64,000 nucleotides of DNA from Colias croceus (GCF_905220415.1 NC_059545.1:3978001-4042000), one strand, 5' to 3'; shown: positions 10,375 to 22,178, numbered from the stretch's first letter. The notes: generated from the sequence alone by a model not told the origin. Made by a program: numbers and translations.

Positions 10375-12010
10375 TATATTAATATTCTATCAGATTTGAT
10401 GCGTTTATGTAAATATTTTATTAAATGTGGGCGCCATTGAAAGTGTGTGTGTATTGATAGCTATTTTCGGTCTCATTATCAAGGATTAAACTATTGGTTT
10501 GAGATTTAATTATGTTAAATCGGTAGGTAGTGAGGTTAATGGTAGAATGAGTGAAGGAACTATAATACGTAGTTAATCTGGTTCATAACATGATGTGGCT
10601 CATTATAATTCGGTTTATTGACACAATTGGTTTTCAATGTTAAATCCAATTTGGAATATAGTAAAATGAATACGATTTATGTCGTGAAGGAAAGCTTGTG
10701 AAATTATGATATTATATAAACAAGTCTAACCAGAGTTTGAGTCGCACACGCTGATCTTATTTGAACTTTTATTTATAGTTTTTGGTATTATTTAAAATAA
10801 GCCCACAATCTTAGATTAGGTAATTAAATTTTAAAACCATTTGTCTATTTGTCAAAAAAGCTCGCAAACTTACTGGTGAAGACAAATAATATCAAATTGT
10901 TTATATAAAATAATCGTTGTGTAAGAAACGATCGTGTACCACATAATTTATTACCAAGATACAAATTGAAATATTTAGGTTATTGTGTTAGTGATAACGA
11001 CTGCTCTCTCCAATTTTATCATCACGAGGACGTTTGCTTATCGCCGCATAACTAATACGAGAAAAAGCTTTTGCAAAACAAAAGTTGAATATAAATTACT
11101 AATATTTGAATAATTTATTTAATTATTTATCTTTGACTTATAGTACAAAACATACCAACACGCACAACGACAGTACAATAAAATAATAAAATCATAGGTA
11201 CTACGTTACATAGGGGAGATCTTTATGGAGTTACTAACTACTTTGCAGGAAAAAATACGCAACTGAGGAAGCTTTGTGTTCCAAGTTAAACAAGTACAGG
11301 ATTGCGAAAGATGCGGGTTACAACCTCTAATTAATTGTTAGAAAACATTTGTTTCGATTATGAACTAATTCGAAAGCCTTCCGGGGCATTTACAACATTT
11401 ACAACACAAAATATGCACTTCGTGTTTGAAGGACAGTGAAACGATTTATTTTATCACAGTTAAATGATCGATGCAAAGATTTTGAGTCCATAACAGAACT
11501 ACTAAACTATAAACCCTACTGAATACCTATTTACCATATTTAACAATTTCTTAAACGTGTATCGGTTTTATTTCACAGTGAAACAGGTTGGCATTAAATA
11601 ATTTATGGAATCTCAAGTATAAAATACAATACAAAACTTTAATTTATCACTATTACCATGACACTCCTTATTTTATTAATGTGCATACATTCACTGCATA
11701 GAGTAAATAAAGAATGACAGTTTATTTAAACTTATAGGCGTGCCGCTGTATAGGTCGGTCATTCACGCATCAGATGTAGATTTCTTATTAATAGATTATA
11801 GTTTAAGAGCTAGTGAAGAAATATTATTTTAAACACGTACTGTTTAATACGATAAATTCACATTGAGATATTATTTGTGTTTCGTTTTATTGTATATCAA
11901 TATCACTGCCCTATAGATGTAAAACATTGTTTGATGTGCGATGAAATATAATGACTGAATATGAATTTAAATTGAGTTTAATTAAGAACATGAGAATATA
12001 GTAAAAAAAA
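10375..12010. other. AT-rich DNA, nothing recognised
   Basis: No gene or known repeat seen. A two-copy ATTTACAACA duplication occurs near 11390-11410. Confidence 0.45.
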
Positions 12011-12176
12011 CGACGTGTGACATTCGGGGACTGCCGCTGTAAAGCTTCATTGCATGCTACGCCTTCAAGCCACACCTCCGCCCGTCGGAGTGGGGAGCGT
12101 GAGGTTTTTTCGTTACGGAATTTCTCGATTCGGTCCCCGCGCTCAAGGCCCGCAATAGAAGCTATGCAATAGCTTA
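12011..12176. repeat. GC-rich dispersed repeat
   Basis: A ~165 bp GC-rich block in AT-rich surroundings: GACTGCCGCTGTAAAGC, GCATGCTACGCC, CCTCCGCCCGTCGGAGTGGG (a CTCCG/CGGAG hairpin) and CGATTCGGTCCCCGCGC. I recognise this sequence as a recurrent lepidopteran repeat, from memory only. The near-palindrome GCTATGCAATAGC marks the right edge. No coding frame persists through it. Confidence 0.5.
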
Positions 12177-12569
12177 ATACTTAAACAGTAAAATGTAAGT
12201 TTTAATTGTACTTTAAATATATGATTAAGTCGTAATTAATTTAAAAATTCAAAACGTACAACGTATCTTACACTTTAATGAACGAATTTCCGATCTATTT
12301 TAGATTAAGTCAATATGGGAATGTTATCAGGAACTATGATGAGTTCTTAGTTTTATCAGCATTTTTTGAATGTGTGTTTGAATTACAAAACAAATACCAA
12401 ACATTAGTTAACGGTATTTAATATATTATGTAAACGTAAGTATATGTAAATAAATATCACATTTTATGGTCTCAGAATGGTCTACTCAAAATAATAAAAA
12501 AGGTATATTAGCTAATTTAATCTTTTCAGTTATATAACAAGAAACGTAAAAGGTATATAATAAAGGAAT
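12177..12569. other. AT-rich DNA, nothing recognised
   Basis: No feature supported. Confidence 0.45.
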
Positions 12570-12690
12570 AATGGCTGATCACCTACTTGTCCCTAAAGAA
12601 AATCGATCAGTGAAACAGATGTATGCATAATGCATCTGCCCCTTACCCCACTACGGGGACACGGGACTTCACATAAGTAATGTATTTCAA
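12570..12690. repeat. Dispersed repeat sharing AATCGATCAGTGAAA
   Basis: Contains AAAATCGATCAGTGAAACAG, a near-palindrome (CAGATG ... CATCTG) and CCCCACTACGGGGACACGGG. The AAAATCGATCAGTGAAA.AG motif recurs at 63887-63909 with one mismatch over 23 bp, so this is a dispersed sequence and not unique DNA. Limits approximate. Confidence 0.5.
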
Positions 12691-14680
12691 AAGATCGAAC
12701 TACTTTTAATTTACTCCTGTACATTACAAAGAGATATTATAGTACCTATAGCCTATAGCTATACTTCTGTATTTGGTCGGTTTATCTTTACGGGTAAATA
12801 CAAGTTCAGCCTTTTACTACCAGATTGGTACTTATCGATACCTAAAGAGAGTGATTCTATAAATAGTTTTAAGAGATAAAATGATTTATTCAAGCGTTGA
12901 AGACGAGTAGGTACATTTTATTTGGTCGTTTTATTTTTAGCGTCTTAATTATCGAGGTTATAAAGGCTATATGAAAATACCGGGTGTATTAATAGTTAAT
13001 ACTCATAATAATGAGAAGCTTTTTAGTCGTATTTCTCGTTGTTTTGAGTTAGATTTTTTATACGTTTAAAGAATTGAATTTGATAATTGTGGTCGATACT
13101 ATATCGATAAAATAGTTCCCGAAATCAAAAATTTGTACATATTATTGAAATTATTAAGAGCTCGAACGCATTTTGAGGTAATTTATGAATGCTTATTCAA
13201 AAGAGCTGCGGTAAAACGGTGGCAAAGAGATTCCTTAACATGACAAGATGTGAGCTGTTCAAAACGAGTAAAATATACGAGGACATTCTATTAAGCGGAC
13301 GTAGATAATTTGTAACTTCTTAGTCAGCGTCAATTAAACCACGAGATTTTAGATATTTTCAGGAATCGTGTGCTTGTAGTTTTAATTAATCTTCGTCAAG
13401 ATAGCCGAGTAAATGCTATTAAGTTTTATGCGTTTATAAGATGAGTCACTCACGAATGTGAAAATAAATGGTCTTAAAATATGAGCGCTAATACGGTCCA
13501 TTTGTAAGCATAAGTAGTTCACATAATAAAGGCCTTTGATTCAAAGTTAAATTTAGCCAATTTATACTTTCCTCAATTTCTTCTGTAGAATTCATATTTG
13601 CCTTTTAATGACGATTCATTGAGTTCGATCTTCGTATAATTTATAATGAAACAATGCTCTTAATTTTGATCTGTTTTCGAGAATTGAATCTTGCCTTCGA
13701 GCCTATGTTCCGTGTAGTCCTTTTCCGATGTGAGCTGGTCCAATTCGTACCAAAATAATTTACACATTTACCTACCTAAAAAACGTGTAACGGTAGTAAG
13801 TATATTTTTAACATTTTAGGATTCATATAATATATTAAAAGCATTAAAAACTCAACAAGTATGATTAAGATACGTCATTACTCTCAGATTGAGTTATTCC
13901 ATTGCAGATATATCTCATTTCCACTTCAGTTAATTCTCCGAACAATCTAAATATCATTTTCCTCGATTGAAGTAAATAAATATCAACTGCAGTGATTCCA
14001 GTAAAAGTAATAATATATTTTACTGTCAAAGGTCAGAATGTGATTGAAATGAAATTGATTTATTGCCCGAGATGATAAAATTTATTTTATTATCCGTGGC
14101 TTTTAATTTCGTTTTTTAGTGTTAAGAGTGTAGATTACCCGTCTTTTTTTTTTTTAATTGGCTAGACTCATCAACAATAATTAAACCAAAAACAACGTCT
14201 GCAATGGGTGATTTACTGTCAAAGAACTGCAACTTCAAAGGTTCCAAATTTTAGGCTTTCTCACGTCTGCCCTAAATTGTTGTTTCTTTGCACATTTATA
14301 ATTGCCTCCCATTAAAAATAGTCCCAAAATGCGGAGTAAAACAGCATTTATAAGATAGTACGGTGAAATGGTAAGTATAAAATCGAAATTCCTACGTAAT
14401 ATTTAAATTAGTTATTTGTGAAGTACTTACACTACACTTAACACTATAAAATTAGAATAAAAACTAATACATTTTAAAAATTAACATAAATCTTTTCCAC
14501 TTAATTTTATCGCAGAAACCTTGTACCTTTTGTATCAACTATCAACTCTATAATATATCAAAATAGAGCGTTGTTAAGTACCTATGCAATTTATAAATTA
14601 TCCGTAATGTAAAACAATATAATACGTATTTTATCATAATTATTGTTTTTTATTACAGATAATTTATAATATTTAATATC
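12691..14680. other. AT-rich DNA, nothing recognised
   Basis: About 2 kb with no gene-like signal. There is a T-run near 14144-14156. Confidence 0.45.
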
Positions 14681-15005
14681 TATACATATAATAAATCTGT
14701 AGAAGGGTCAATTCTGTACATTGAAAATATTGAAAAAATAAATAGCAGGGGGTGTTACTGGATCGATACCAAACCCAAATATGTGATTAAAAAAATTTTT
14801 GTCTGTCTGTCTGTCTGTCTGTCTGTATGTTCAGGCATCACGTGAAAACTAAGGGTCCGATTTCGATGAAACTTAGTATAATTATACTTTATTATCTTGG
14901 GCATAAAATAGGATACTTTTTATCCCGGAAAAATACGTAGAAAAAAAATAAATCTTAACTTTTCTTAATTTTTCCGCGCGGACGGAGTCGCGGGCGGAAG
15001 CTAGT
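14681..15005 (+). mobile_element. Family B variant with (GTCT)n tract
   Basis: Has the shared end CCGCGCGGACGGAGTCGCGG followed by GCGGAAGCTAGT, and ATCCCGGAAAAATACG. Its 5' body differs: GTAGAAGGGTCAATTCTGTA, GGGGGTGTTACTGG and a (GTCT)7 tract at about 14799-14826. It is a distinct subfamily that keeps only the 3' module. Non-coding. Confidence 0.75.
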
Positions 15006-15949
15006 TTATATTATTTATAATATAATTGATAAATTTAAAAATAATTATTCAATTAACTATATAATATGTGATCTGTGGAATATAGAGACTATGAGAATGT
15101 TTTTAACTTATCTTTAGGAAGTCAGGACGTTCTTTAAATAATTAGATTTTGTGCGTGCCCTTTTAAAGCTCTCATTCAAGAAGTTAGTCAAGACACTGAT
15201 ACTGAGTGGCGCATTGCAACAGAGTACGAAACTAAATTGAGTCAGTAAAGAAACGTTGAGCAAACAAACCAAGTTTCTTGCTTATTAGGTTTCAGGAGCA
15301 AAAAATTTATTTAGAATTATGGACTTTGTAACTAAGTTTTTAGTAGTGTTTGTTAGGAAATTGATAAATTGTAAAGTTGATAAGTTATTGTAACTGACAA
15401 TATTTTTATACTATAGATTTGGTATCCTTATGGCCAAAGAATTGGTAGCGTTACATCATGATAATCTTTAGATAATAATATTTAGTGTGAGAATTGACTA
15501 TATAAAAATAAAAATGTGGCGTAATGCTGTGAAAATTTACTTTTCATGTTTTGTATTTTATATTAGGTACCTACTAATATTATTATTATTTTTATGACAC
15601 GGAACAGATTCAGCATAGTATAAAGTGAAATTGCGTTTTTATTATGTAAAACAAATTTAACAATTAATCACGGGATCTGTTTTATAGCAAATTATCAAAC
15701 CGCAGGTGCTATAAAAATCAGTTTAAACAGATTTATGGGTCCAGTAAAATAGCTTTAGTTACGTGGAAGCTAATAACTGTGAAGACAGTTTGCGGTGAGC
15801 GGTTTTATCATGAACTATTAAATCTACCTCCATGTCTGCAGAGGAAAAACATTTACCTAATATTATATAAAAAATCTAATTCGACACATCAGTATTTAGT
15901 AAATAGACAGGTTCGTCATAATATTATCAAAAATACAACAAAACTTTAT
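15006..15949. other. AT-rich DNA, no gene supported
   Basis: A 65-codon frame from 15779 begins with GTG and runs into the next element, so it is not credible as a gene. Nothing else recognised. Confidence 0.45.
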
Positions 15950-15953
15950 TTAA

Positions 15954-16319
15954 GGCGACTACACCACCGAAACTAGCGCCCCCCCAACATTTTATTTTTT
16001 TACTCCTAAACCAGATCAAATTTAAAAAATCTAGCTCGGTACTTTGCTAGTATATTACTTGTAGTATTTTTGGTATTACTTTTCATTATTTACCGAATGG
16101 TAAATTAGGAGAACTTTTGATTACCGCCAAAAGTGGCCACTTTTGGCGGTAATCAAAAGTTCTCTAGAATAATGAACAGTTAGAATAGTGAAAAGTAATA
16201 CCAAAAATACTACAAGTAATATACTAGCAAAGTACCGAGCTAGATTTTTTAAATTTGATCTGGTTAAGGAGTAAAAAAATAAAATGTTCGGCGGCGCTAG
16301 TTTCGGTGGTGTAGGCCTC
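15954..16319. mobile_element. Near-perfect palindromic MITE (~366 bp)
   Basis: The whole element is one inverted repeat centred at 16136/16137 (AGTGGCCACT). Outer ends read CTACACCACCGAAACTAGCG on both strands, and arms of ~180 bp stay alike through TGATTACCGCCAAAAG. A few indels break symmetry near the left end (an extra GA, and CCCCCCC versus CCGCCG on the other arm) and around 16085-16110. TTAA lies on both sides (15950-15953 and 16320-16323), as expected of piggyBac-type targets. Non-coding; RNA from it would form a long hairpin. Confidence 0.85.
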
Positions 16320-16356
16320 TTAATTCATAACTACAAATCTTTGATGAATATAAAAA

Positions 16357-16502
16357 GAGCGTATATGCCGAGCACACGTGTCAGAAGTGAAACATCTTTG
16401 ACAAGATTCAAAGATACCAAAATCGTCGCTCTACTCCATAACGTGACGGTATTTCCATGACCTTGAAATTTTACTCTCAACGCACCAGAAGAATTTAAAC
16501 GA
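16357..16502. repeat. Dispersed repeat GCCGAGCACACGTGTCAGAA, copy 1
   Basis: Matches 34784-34935 along most of its length: GCCGAGCACACGTGTCAGAA, CAAGATTCAAAGATA, ACTCCAT.ACGTGA.GGTAT, CTCAACGCACC.AAGAA. The two copies define a ~145 bp dispersed repeat. No coding frame is shared between them. Confidence 0.75.
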
Positions 16503-17519
16503 ATGAAATAGAATGAACAAAGTCAAGGCATATTTCTGTGTTAAAGATTTTACTAAAGTTCCATTAATTAAATTGAATGCAGAAAGTGTGGAAAGTCTTG
16601 TTTCAACAAACATAATTATAGTCAAACACTTTACCCAGTTGTAATAAACACTAACACTTTCTAGCACACAGTTTGCTAAAATACTTGCAAGTAATTCATT
16701 TGATATCTCTCATATCACTTCGACCATCAGTACTAAAATAAATATTAGCATCTCAATATTTATGCTGTAAATAATGACGGAGCTAGTTTCATTACAAATT
16801 CAAATTGGTTCTCTAGGTAAAGACGATGGTTGGAGACAAGACAAATTGTTTCACGAGAACTGCTTTTAATGAAATTTTGCTAATACTTTAATTCTGGGAA
16901 AATTCCTCGTCACCAAGCTAATAATTATCAGTTATTACTGTTGAGTGTCAGATTTATTAGTGTTGGAATGAAGTATGTTTTCCTTCGATACCGAGATTAT
17001 AGATAACCAACCTATATTATGTTTTATCAGCTAAATTATAGCTACTCATAATGCAAGGTTTTAAACAAGCTTTATAAAACGATCGATTATAAACTATAAA
17101 CCAACTTTAAGAAAAGGAAAAGGCTCTCAATTCAACTGTATTTTTTTTGTGATCGGTACCTCTCGATATGATCTTTTTTTTTTGTTTGACTGCTGGTGTC
17201 TTCTGATTAGTTTCATTTTAATTTAGTTAAACTTTAAATGTTTATCCTTTTTTATTTTATATATTTGTTTTGTTATATTTTTATATATGCCTCCGACCAG
17301 TTACTATAATGAATTAGGTTTAATAACATTTCATATGTAGCTTAATAAACTAGTTTCAAAATAGTAATCTGAGCCAGTTGTAACTAAGCTGCTACTGCTC
17401 TATTTAATATTGAAACAGTTTAACATTTGATTAAAATGACATTAATAAAGTGCCAACTAATCTACGATACTGTAAAATACGTCGTGTCAACGGATAGATT
17501 AAATACTATTTATTTATTT
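16503..17519. other. AT-rich DNA, nothing recognised
   Basis: No gene or repeat supported. Homopolymer T-runs lie near 17140 and 17175. Confidence 0.45.
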
Positions 17520-17713
17520 ACTAGCTGTGCTCCGCGGTTTCACCCGCAGTGCTTCGCTCCTGTTGGTCTTAGTGTTATGATATAATAGCCAAATTGCCTT
17601 CCTCGATAAATAGGCTATCTAACACTGAAAGAATTTTTCAAATCGGACAGTAGTTCTTGAGATTAGCGCGTTCAAACAAACAAACTCTTCATCTTTATAA
17701 TATTAGTATAGAT
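17520..17713 (-). mobile_element. Family A element
   Basis: Near full-length copy read on the minus strand: ATCTATACTAATATTATAAA, AACGCGCTAATCTCAAG, ATTTGAAAAATTCTTTC, TTTATCGAGGAAGGC, GGGTGAAACCGCGG and the terminal AGCTAGT. Non-coding. Confidence 0.85.
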
Positions 17714-18849
17714 AATAATTTATACAGTGTTTTCTTATGTTTGATTTCACGCGAGTATTATACACTTAAAGGAGAAAGGCTTAAGGGTTAAATAAATAAT
17801 AACACAATGGATAAATCCTGTTTAAAATCCGTTAAAGTCACTCTAAAAGAATTTATTAAACCACACAATGTTAATTGTACAGTCTTCAAGAAATTAATAA
17901 TTGCGACCTTATTAGGAAAAATCGAAAAAGATAATTATTTAAATTGTATTTGTTTATAGGGAAGCTGTTTTCGTTATGAATATAGCTTCTAAAGGGCCAC
18001 TAGAGATTGACGCAGACACGTCTGAGGAGGCAGACCTAGTTTTCGGCTGTCATATAAAAAGATGGAGTACTACTTAGGCGAACTCTTGAAATAAATATTA
18101 TAAGGATATCTTTACCATTTCTTTCTTTATTTCTTATTTATAAATTTTCGTACTTCTAATAATTATGAATTCTATGATGTTTTGGTTTTCGTTTGTTTGG
18201 AAAATATTTGTTGTTTACTTTATAAATGGTTATCGTCTAAAGATGTACCTACGTAGTAATTTAGTGTTTGTTTAAACATGCATAATTATTTTAATTACAT
18301 CTTCTTTATAAAATAAATACATGCCTAATATTATATAACTATTTTATCCATATATAACGAAGAATATAGAGTTACATACATATTGATAAAAAACAACTTG
18401 TAGATCAAACAACAGACATATTGTTACCATTTATAGATAATATTCAAATTCATAAGAACAAAGGTTAAAAGGAATACCTACAAGAGTACGTTTAATAAAT
18501 GTTTCAGTAGATTCCTGTTCCGTTGAATCCGAGGCGTTGATAGAAATAATGTTAACTGGATAAACCGATTTATTATCTATTTCTGTTTTGTTTGTAAAGA
18601 CGATTACAGATCTATTTTTATTCGTTTTCCTGTGGTAAATGATAAAAGGGAAGTGAATGAAGCAATGATAGTGGGATTAGCATAATCGATTTTTCGTTTG
18701 AAAACATAACATGAGAGTTAAATTTAGTACTTACATTAGGTATTAGGTAATTGTGTTGAATGAAATGAATGAATATAGTATTGTTGCTAGAATGCTAAAT
18801 ACCTACTTAGTTTATTACCCACCGTAAGGAATATCAGTGCATTTTCAAT
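17714..18849. other. AT-rich DNA, nothing recognised
   Basis: No feature supported. Confidence 0.45.
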
Positions 18850-19064
18850 CCATACTTAATATTATAAATGCGAAAGTAACTCTGACGTCTGTGTGTTACT
18901 CAATCACGCCTAAACTACTGAACCAGTTTTCATGAAATTTGGTATGGAGATATTTTGATACCCGATAAAGGACATAGTCTACTTTTTATCCCGGGAAAAT
19001 GACGCAATCCCGGAAATTCCACGGGAACGGGAACTATGCGGGTTTTTCTTTGACTGCACCTAGT
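18850..19064 (+). mobile_element. Family B element, 3' shortened
   Basis: CCATACTTAATATTATAAAT and GCGAAAGTAACTCTG, then CAATCACGCCTAAACTACTG, TATCCCGGGAAAATGACGC and CCACGGGAACGGGAACTATG. The usual GCGGGCGAAGCCGCGGGC block is replaced by TGACTGCACCTAGT. It has the two ends but lacks ~20 bp next to the 3' end. Confidence 0.8.
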
Positions 19065-19272
19065 AAATTTATAAAATTTAATCGTAACTGACTGAATAAA
19101 TTACTTTCTTCTCTATATCGGTTTCTAGAAATACGAATCCGTTTCTGCTATTAATACAGAACCTAAAAAGCGTTAAACCTTTTACTGGTTGAATATTTTC
19201 CATTGTTTATCTCAAAACAAAATCGTTTCAGGATTGCTATTTAAAAAGGGAACCTAGACCTCATTTACATAC

Positions 19273-19400
19273 CTAGCGGAGCGGCCTTTGTCTTTAAAGT
19301 TGCAATTAATTATTCCATTTTATGTAAATTGTTGCTGAGACGCGTTCGTTCGGACCGGCCCGCCGCGCCGCCGGTTTGTTACACTCAAGCGTGTGATAGT
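19273..19400 (-). promoter_or_regulatory. CpG-dense island with minus-strand donor-like site
   Basis: Between 19345 and 19375 the sequence is almost entirely G/C with many CpGs (ACGCGTTCGTTCGGACCGGC then CCGCCGCGCCGCCGG), unlike anything else in ~10 kb on either side. On the minus strand it is followed by CCGCTAG and GTATGT at 19272-19267, a good 5' splice-site match. The only ATG in the interval (ATGGAATAA) stops at once, so any exon here would be untranslated. I infer a possible promoter or first exon of a minus-strand transcript. A GC-rich repeat is the alternative. Confidence 0.3.
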
Positions 19401-20028
19401 TTGAATTGTATGCAACCCGACCATAGATGTGTTATAAACTAGATATAACTAGACCGTACATATTAAAATGGAATTTGGCAGTCAGTATGTTACATTAGTA
19501 AAAATAAAATAGTGCTTTTTTGACGTAAGAATTTCCTAAGGAACTGATCACAGCCTATTATTATTGTTAAATAAGACAATTAACTGTTTATTGAGAGATT
19601 GGAATGGAAATTAGCACGAAATTTTGGGATCCATTTGCTTGATATAATATTATTTAAATCGATAAAATAAATACATTTAAAATAAAGGACATATTTACCA
19701 AAATGAAAAATCGAATCAATTTGAATTCTTTACTGTGTTGATATAGGTCAACATTACAGAAGATCCCTTTGTATTATTAATAAGCAAGTAATAACATACA
19801 CCAAAAGCTGGTTTCTTCGTGAAATAATAATGAAATCTCCGCAAAGCCTTCTCAAATTCCGGGCATTATTATGGTGGTGACCCGAACATTATGGAAAGGA
19901 AAATAATATTATTTTCCATGGCTCATTTGTAATTTAAGAGTATATTCTATAATATACCAATCTTTACAAAATTGCACAGTTAATACCAATGTTATGTAAA
20001 ATTAAAGGAATTTGCAAGTATATATAGT
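19401..20028. other. AT-rich DNA with one 20 bp palindrome
   Basis: No gene seen. A perfect palindrome GGAAAATAATATTATTTTCC lies at 19898-19917. Confidence 0.45.
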
Positions 20029-20213
20029 ACTAGAGGTCCGCCCCGGCTTCGCCCGTGGTACATATTTCGAAATAAAAGGTAGCCTATGTCCTTTCTCGGG
20101 TATCAAAATATCTCCATACCAAATTTCATGCAAATTGGTTCAGTAGTTTAGGCGTGATTGAGTAACATACAGACAGGCAGTGTTACTTTCGCATTTATTA
20201 TATTAGTATGGAT
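20029..20213 (-). mobile_element. Family B element (inverted partner 1)
   Basis: Minus-strand copy: ATCCATACTAATATAATAAA, CTCAATCACGCCTAAAC, GGTATGGAGATATTTTGATA, ACCCGAGAAAGGACATAGG and the CCACGGGCGAAGCCGGGGCG end, then CTAGT. It faces the opposite-strand copy at 20301-20481, only 87 bp away, so together they form a long inverted repeat. Confidence 0.85.
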
Positions 20214-20300
20214 TATAATCAATTATCATGTACGTGGATATATTTAGTTGTAACTTTTTTAGATATCTATGAGAGGGACAGTAAACTATCTGCAGATAAT

Positions 20301-20481
20301 CCATCCTAATATTATAAATGCGAAAGTAACTCTGTCTGTCTGTCTGTTACTCAATCACGCCTTAACTACTGAACCAATTTGCATGAAAGTTGGTATGGAG
20401 ATATTTTGATACCCGAGAAAGGACATAGGCTACCTTTTATTGCGAAATATGTACCACGGGCGAAGCTGGCGCGGACCACTA
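20301..20481 (+). mobile_element. Family B element (inverted partner 2)
   Basis: Same subfamily as 20029-20213 but on the plus strand: ATTATAAATGCGAAAGTAAC, (CTGT)3, CAATCACGCCTTAACTACTG, ACCCGAGAAAGGACATAGGC, TACCACGGGCGAAGC, with a mutated end GACCACTAA where CGCTAGT is expected. Non-coding. Confidence 0.85.
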
Positions 20482-20901
20482 ATAAACTATAAGTAAACTA
20501 TAAGTTATTCACTTTCATCTCCTATCTTGATTTCTTCTATTTACGAAGTTTTGAATTTATACTATGTATTTTACATCTTTAAAGGTAAGTAGATATTATA
20601 TTTTACCAGCTTTAAGTATCTATATTATGTTAAGAAGGTAACCTACTAAAACTTTAAATCAATAAATACTTATATTGAATTTCAATTAATTTCTGTTTAT
20701 TTGCCTATCTGTTGCCGTGTTTATTTTTATAACTTTTAAATTAACAATTCCAAATGATTAAAATGTAAAAACAAACACGAATGCTCACGATAACTAGATA
20801 AAGCACCAAAAACGATTAATTTACGCATTCCTAATGTCATTCTTGGTTGAACTTTCCCAATAGTTTAACCACGTTCAACCGCACATGTTTAAGGCCCTCC
20901 G
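20482..20901. other. AT-rich DNA, nothing recognised
   Basis: No feature supported. Confidence 0.45.
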
Positions 20902-21034
20902 TACACGAGGCTACTCAAATATTCGATACTCGACGATTTTAATCTCCAAACGACTACTGCCATATAAATCTATTGAGGCTCTTAAACTAGTCGCGTCCGC
21001 GTCGCTGATGCCGATGCTGCGATAGTGTATAATA
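20902..21034. repeat. Probable degraded MITE (GGCCCTCCGTACACGAGG)
   Basis: A GC-richer ~130 bp block starting AAGGCCCTCCGTACACGAGG, with ATTCGATACTCGACGATTTT and CGCGTCCGCGTCGCTGATGC. It ends GCGATAGTGTATAA. I recall related lepidopteran elements ending in the inverse GTGTACGGAGGGCC; here only GTGTA remains. The assignment rests on memory and one intact end. Confidence 0.35.
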
Positions 21035-21238
21035 AAAATCAGTATGAAATAGGTAAGATATCCCTAGTGAAACTACCATTACCTTTCTTAAACTTCTTAA
21101 CACAAGAATGTCGATTAGATATCAGTTCAGGTCCAAATTGTCCAAGGAGTCAAAACTAAATAAAAACACGATGCGTAAAAGTTTTCATTTAGATTGAACG
21201 AAGTTGAACGGTTTACAAGTAATAACTGCGTTAAAAAC

Positions 21239-21489
21239 AACCGACTTCAAACTTGCACTTGCAAAATTTACAAATACCTACAGACAAAAATGCTCATAAA
21301 ATAAAAACTACTGGGCCTATCCGAATAAAATTTTTATGGGACCAATTCGACACCATCCCGCATCGAACAAAAAAAGAATCACGTAAATTGGTTCAGAAAC
21401 CTCGGAGTAATCGGTGTACATACATAAAAAAAAAAAAAAAATACATACCGGCCGAATTGATAACCTCCTCCTTTTTTTTGAAGTCGGTT
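21239..21489 (-). mobile_element. MITE with AACCGACTTCAAA inverted ends
   Basis: Left end AACCGACTTCAAAC, right end TTTGAAGTCGGTT in inverse. On the minus strand it runs GGAGGAGGTTATCAATTCGG, a T-run, TGTACACCGATTACTCCG, TTCGATGCGGGATGGTGTCG, GGATAGGCCCAGTAG. I recognise this as a very common lepidopteran repeat. The 86-codon plus-strand frame inside is its by-product, not a gene. A terminal fragment occurs at 35610-35645. Confidence 0.8.
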
Positions 21490-21977
21490 AAAAAGCAAAA
21501 GCGTCGAATATAGGAGATTTGAGTTGCCTTGTCTACGAAGGGGCTAAGGGCTTTTACATTTTGTTCTGTTCGTGTTAATAGAGTGCGACTCGATTCATTT
21601 ATCTGTTTACTGATTTATTATACCATTTGCTTGTGCATGATAGTATGGGATTAGCTATAAAAATTCTTGCTTTAAATGGTTGGCTATTCACGACTTTACC
21701 TTCGAGGTTTCGATAGAGTATAGACTATAAGTCTATCCAAGTGTGTTTATGGGTCTTTTATTTGCAATCAAATGTCTCGTTTTATGCGATATATTTTCTG
21801 GTTTTTAAAAGGCAAAAATACATCGGAATATCTCAGAAGTAATTAGTTAAGCATAACAGAAACAATCTTTATTTACCATCACTTTTATGTACCGATTTCC
21901 ATATTATGATCATTCTGAAGATATAGGCAATGAGATTTGAAATAGCATCTCACTGAACACTTGATTAAAAACCGTCA
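21490..21977. other. 3' flank of the minus-strand small ORF
   Basis: AT-rich with no repeat recognised. On the minus strand an AATAAA lies at about 21875-21870, ~105 nt past the stop of the 66-codon ORF. At this base composition AATAAA is common, so this is weak support only. Confidence 0.4.
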
Positions 21978-22178
21978 TTAAAACCACATCTGTTGGCATT
22001 CCAACATACGAAGATCATTTGAAATATTTTCTACTAGATCGGTAACAGTCTGAGTCATGCGACGTCCTTGTCGCAAGACAGTTACAATCATATCGATCGT
22101 GACATAACAAAGGTCAACGACACCGCAGATAGTGAATAATATATTACGAGCATAGTATAAAGAGAACAAGTAGGCCAT
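21978..22178 (-). CDS. Candidate small ORF, 66 aa, possible membrane peptide
   Basis: Not recognised as any known protein. The ATG has G at -3 and G at +4, and an in-frame TAG lies 18 nt upstream, so this start is well defined. Residues 2-35 are largely hydrophobic (MAYLFSLYYARNILF..., through ...IDMIVTVL), followed by a basic RQGRR and a polar C-terminal third rich in T, D, E and N that ends CQQMWF. This suggests a one-pass or hairpin membrane peptide. Third positions are mixed and codons look unstrained. The 5' flank (22190-22380) is unusually CpG-rich, with an upstream 20-codon ORF at 22225-22287. Against it, stop-free runs of this length are expected by chance in 64 kb of AT-rich DNA, and there is no homology evidence. 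Confidence 0.25.
   Translation of the reverse strand: MAYLFSLYYARNILFTICGVVDLCYVTIDMIVTVLRQGRRMTQTVTDLVENISNDLRMLECQQMWF

Noticed and set aside
21253..21513. 86-codon plus ORF
   Set aside because: Antisense of a common MITE, with poly-lysine from an A-run.
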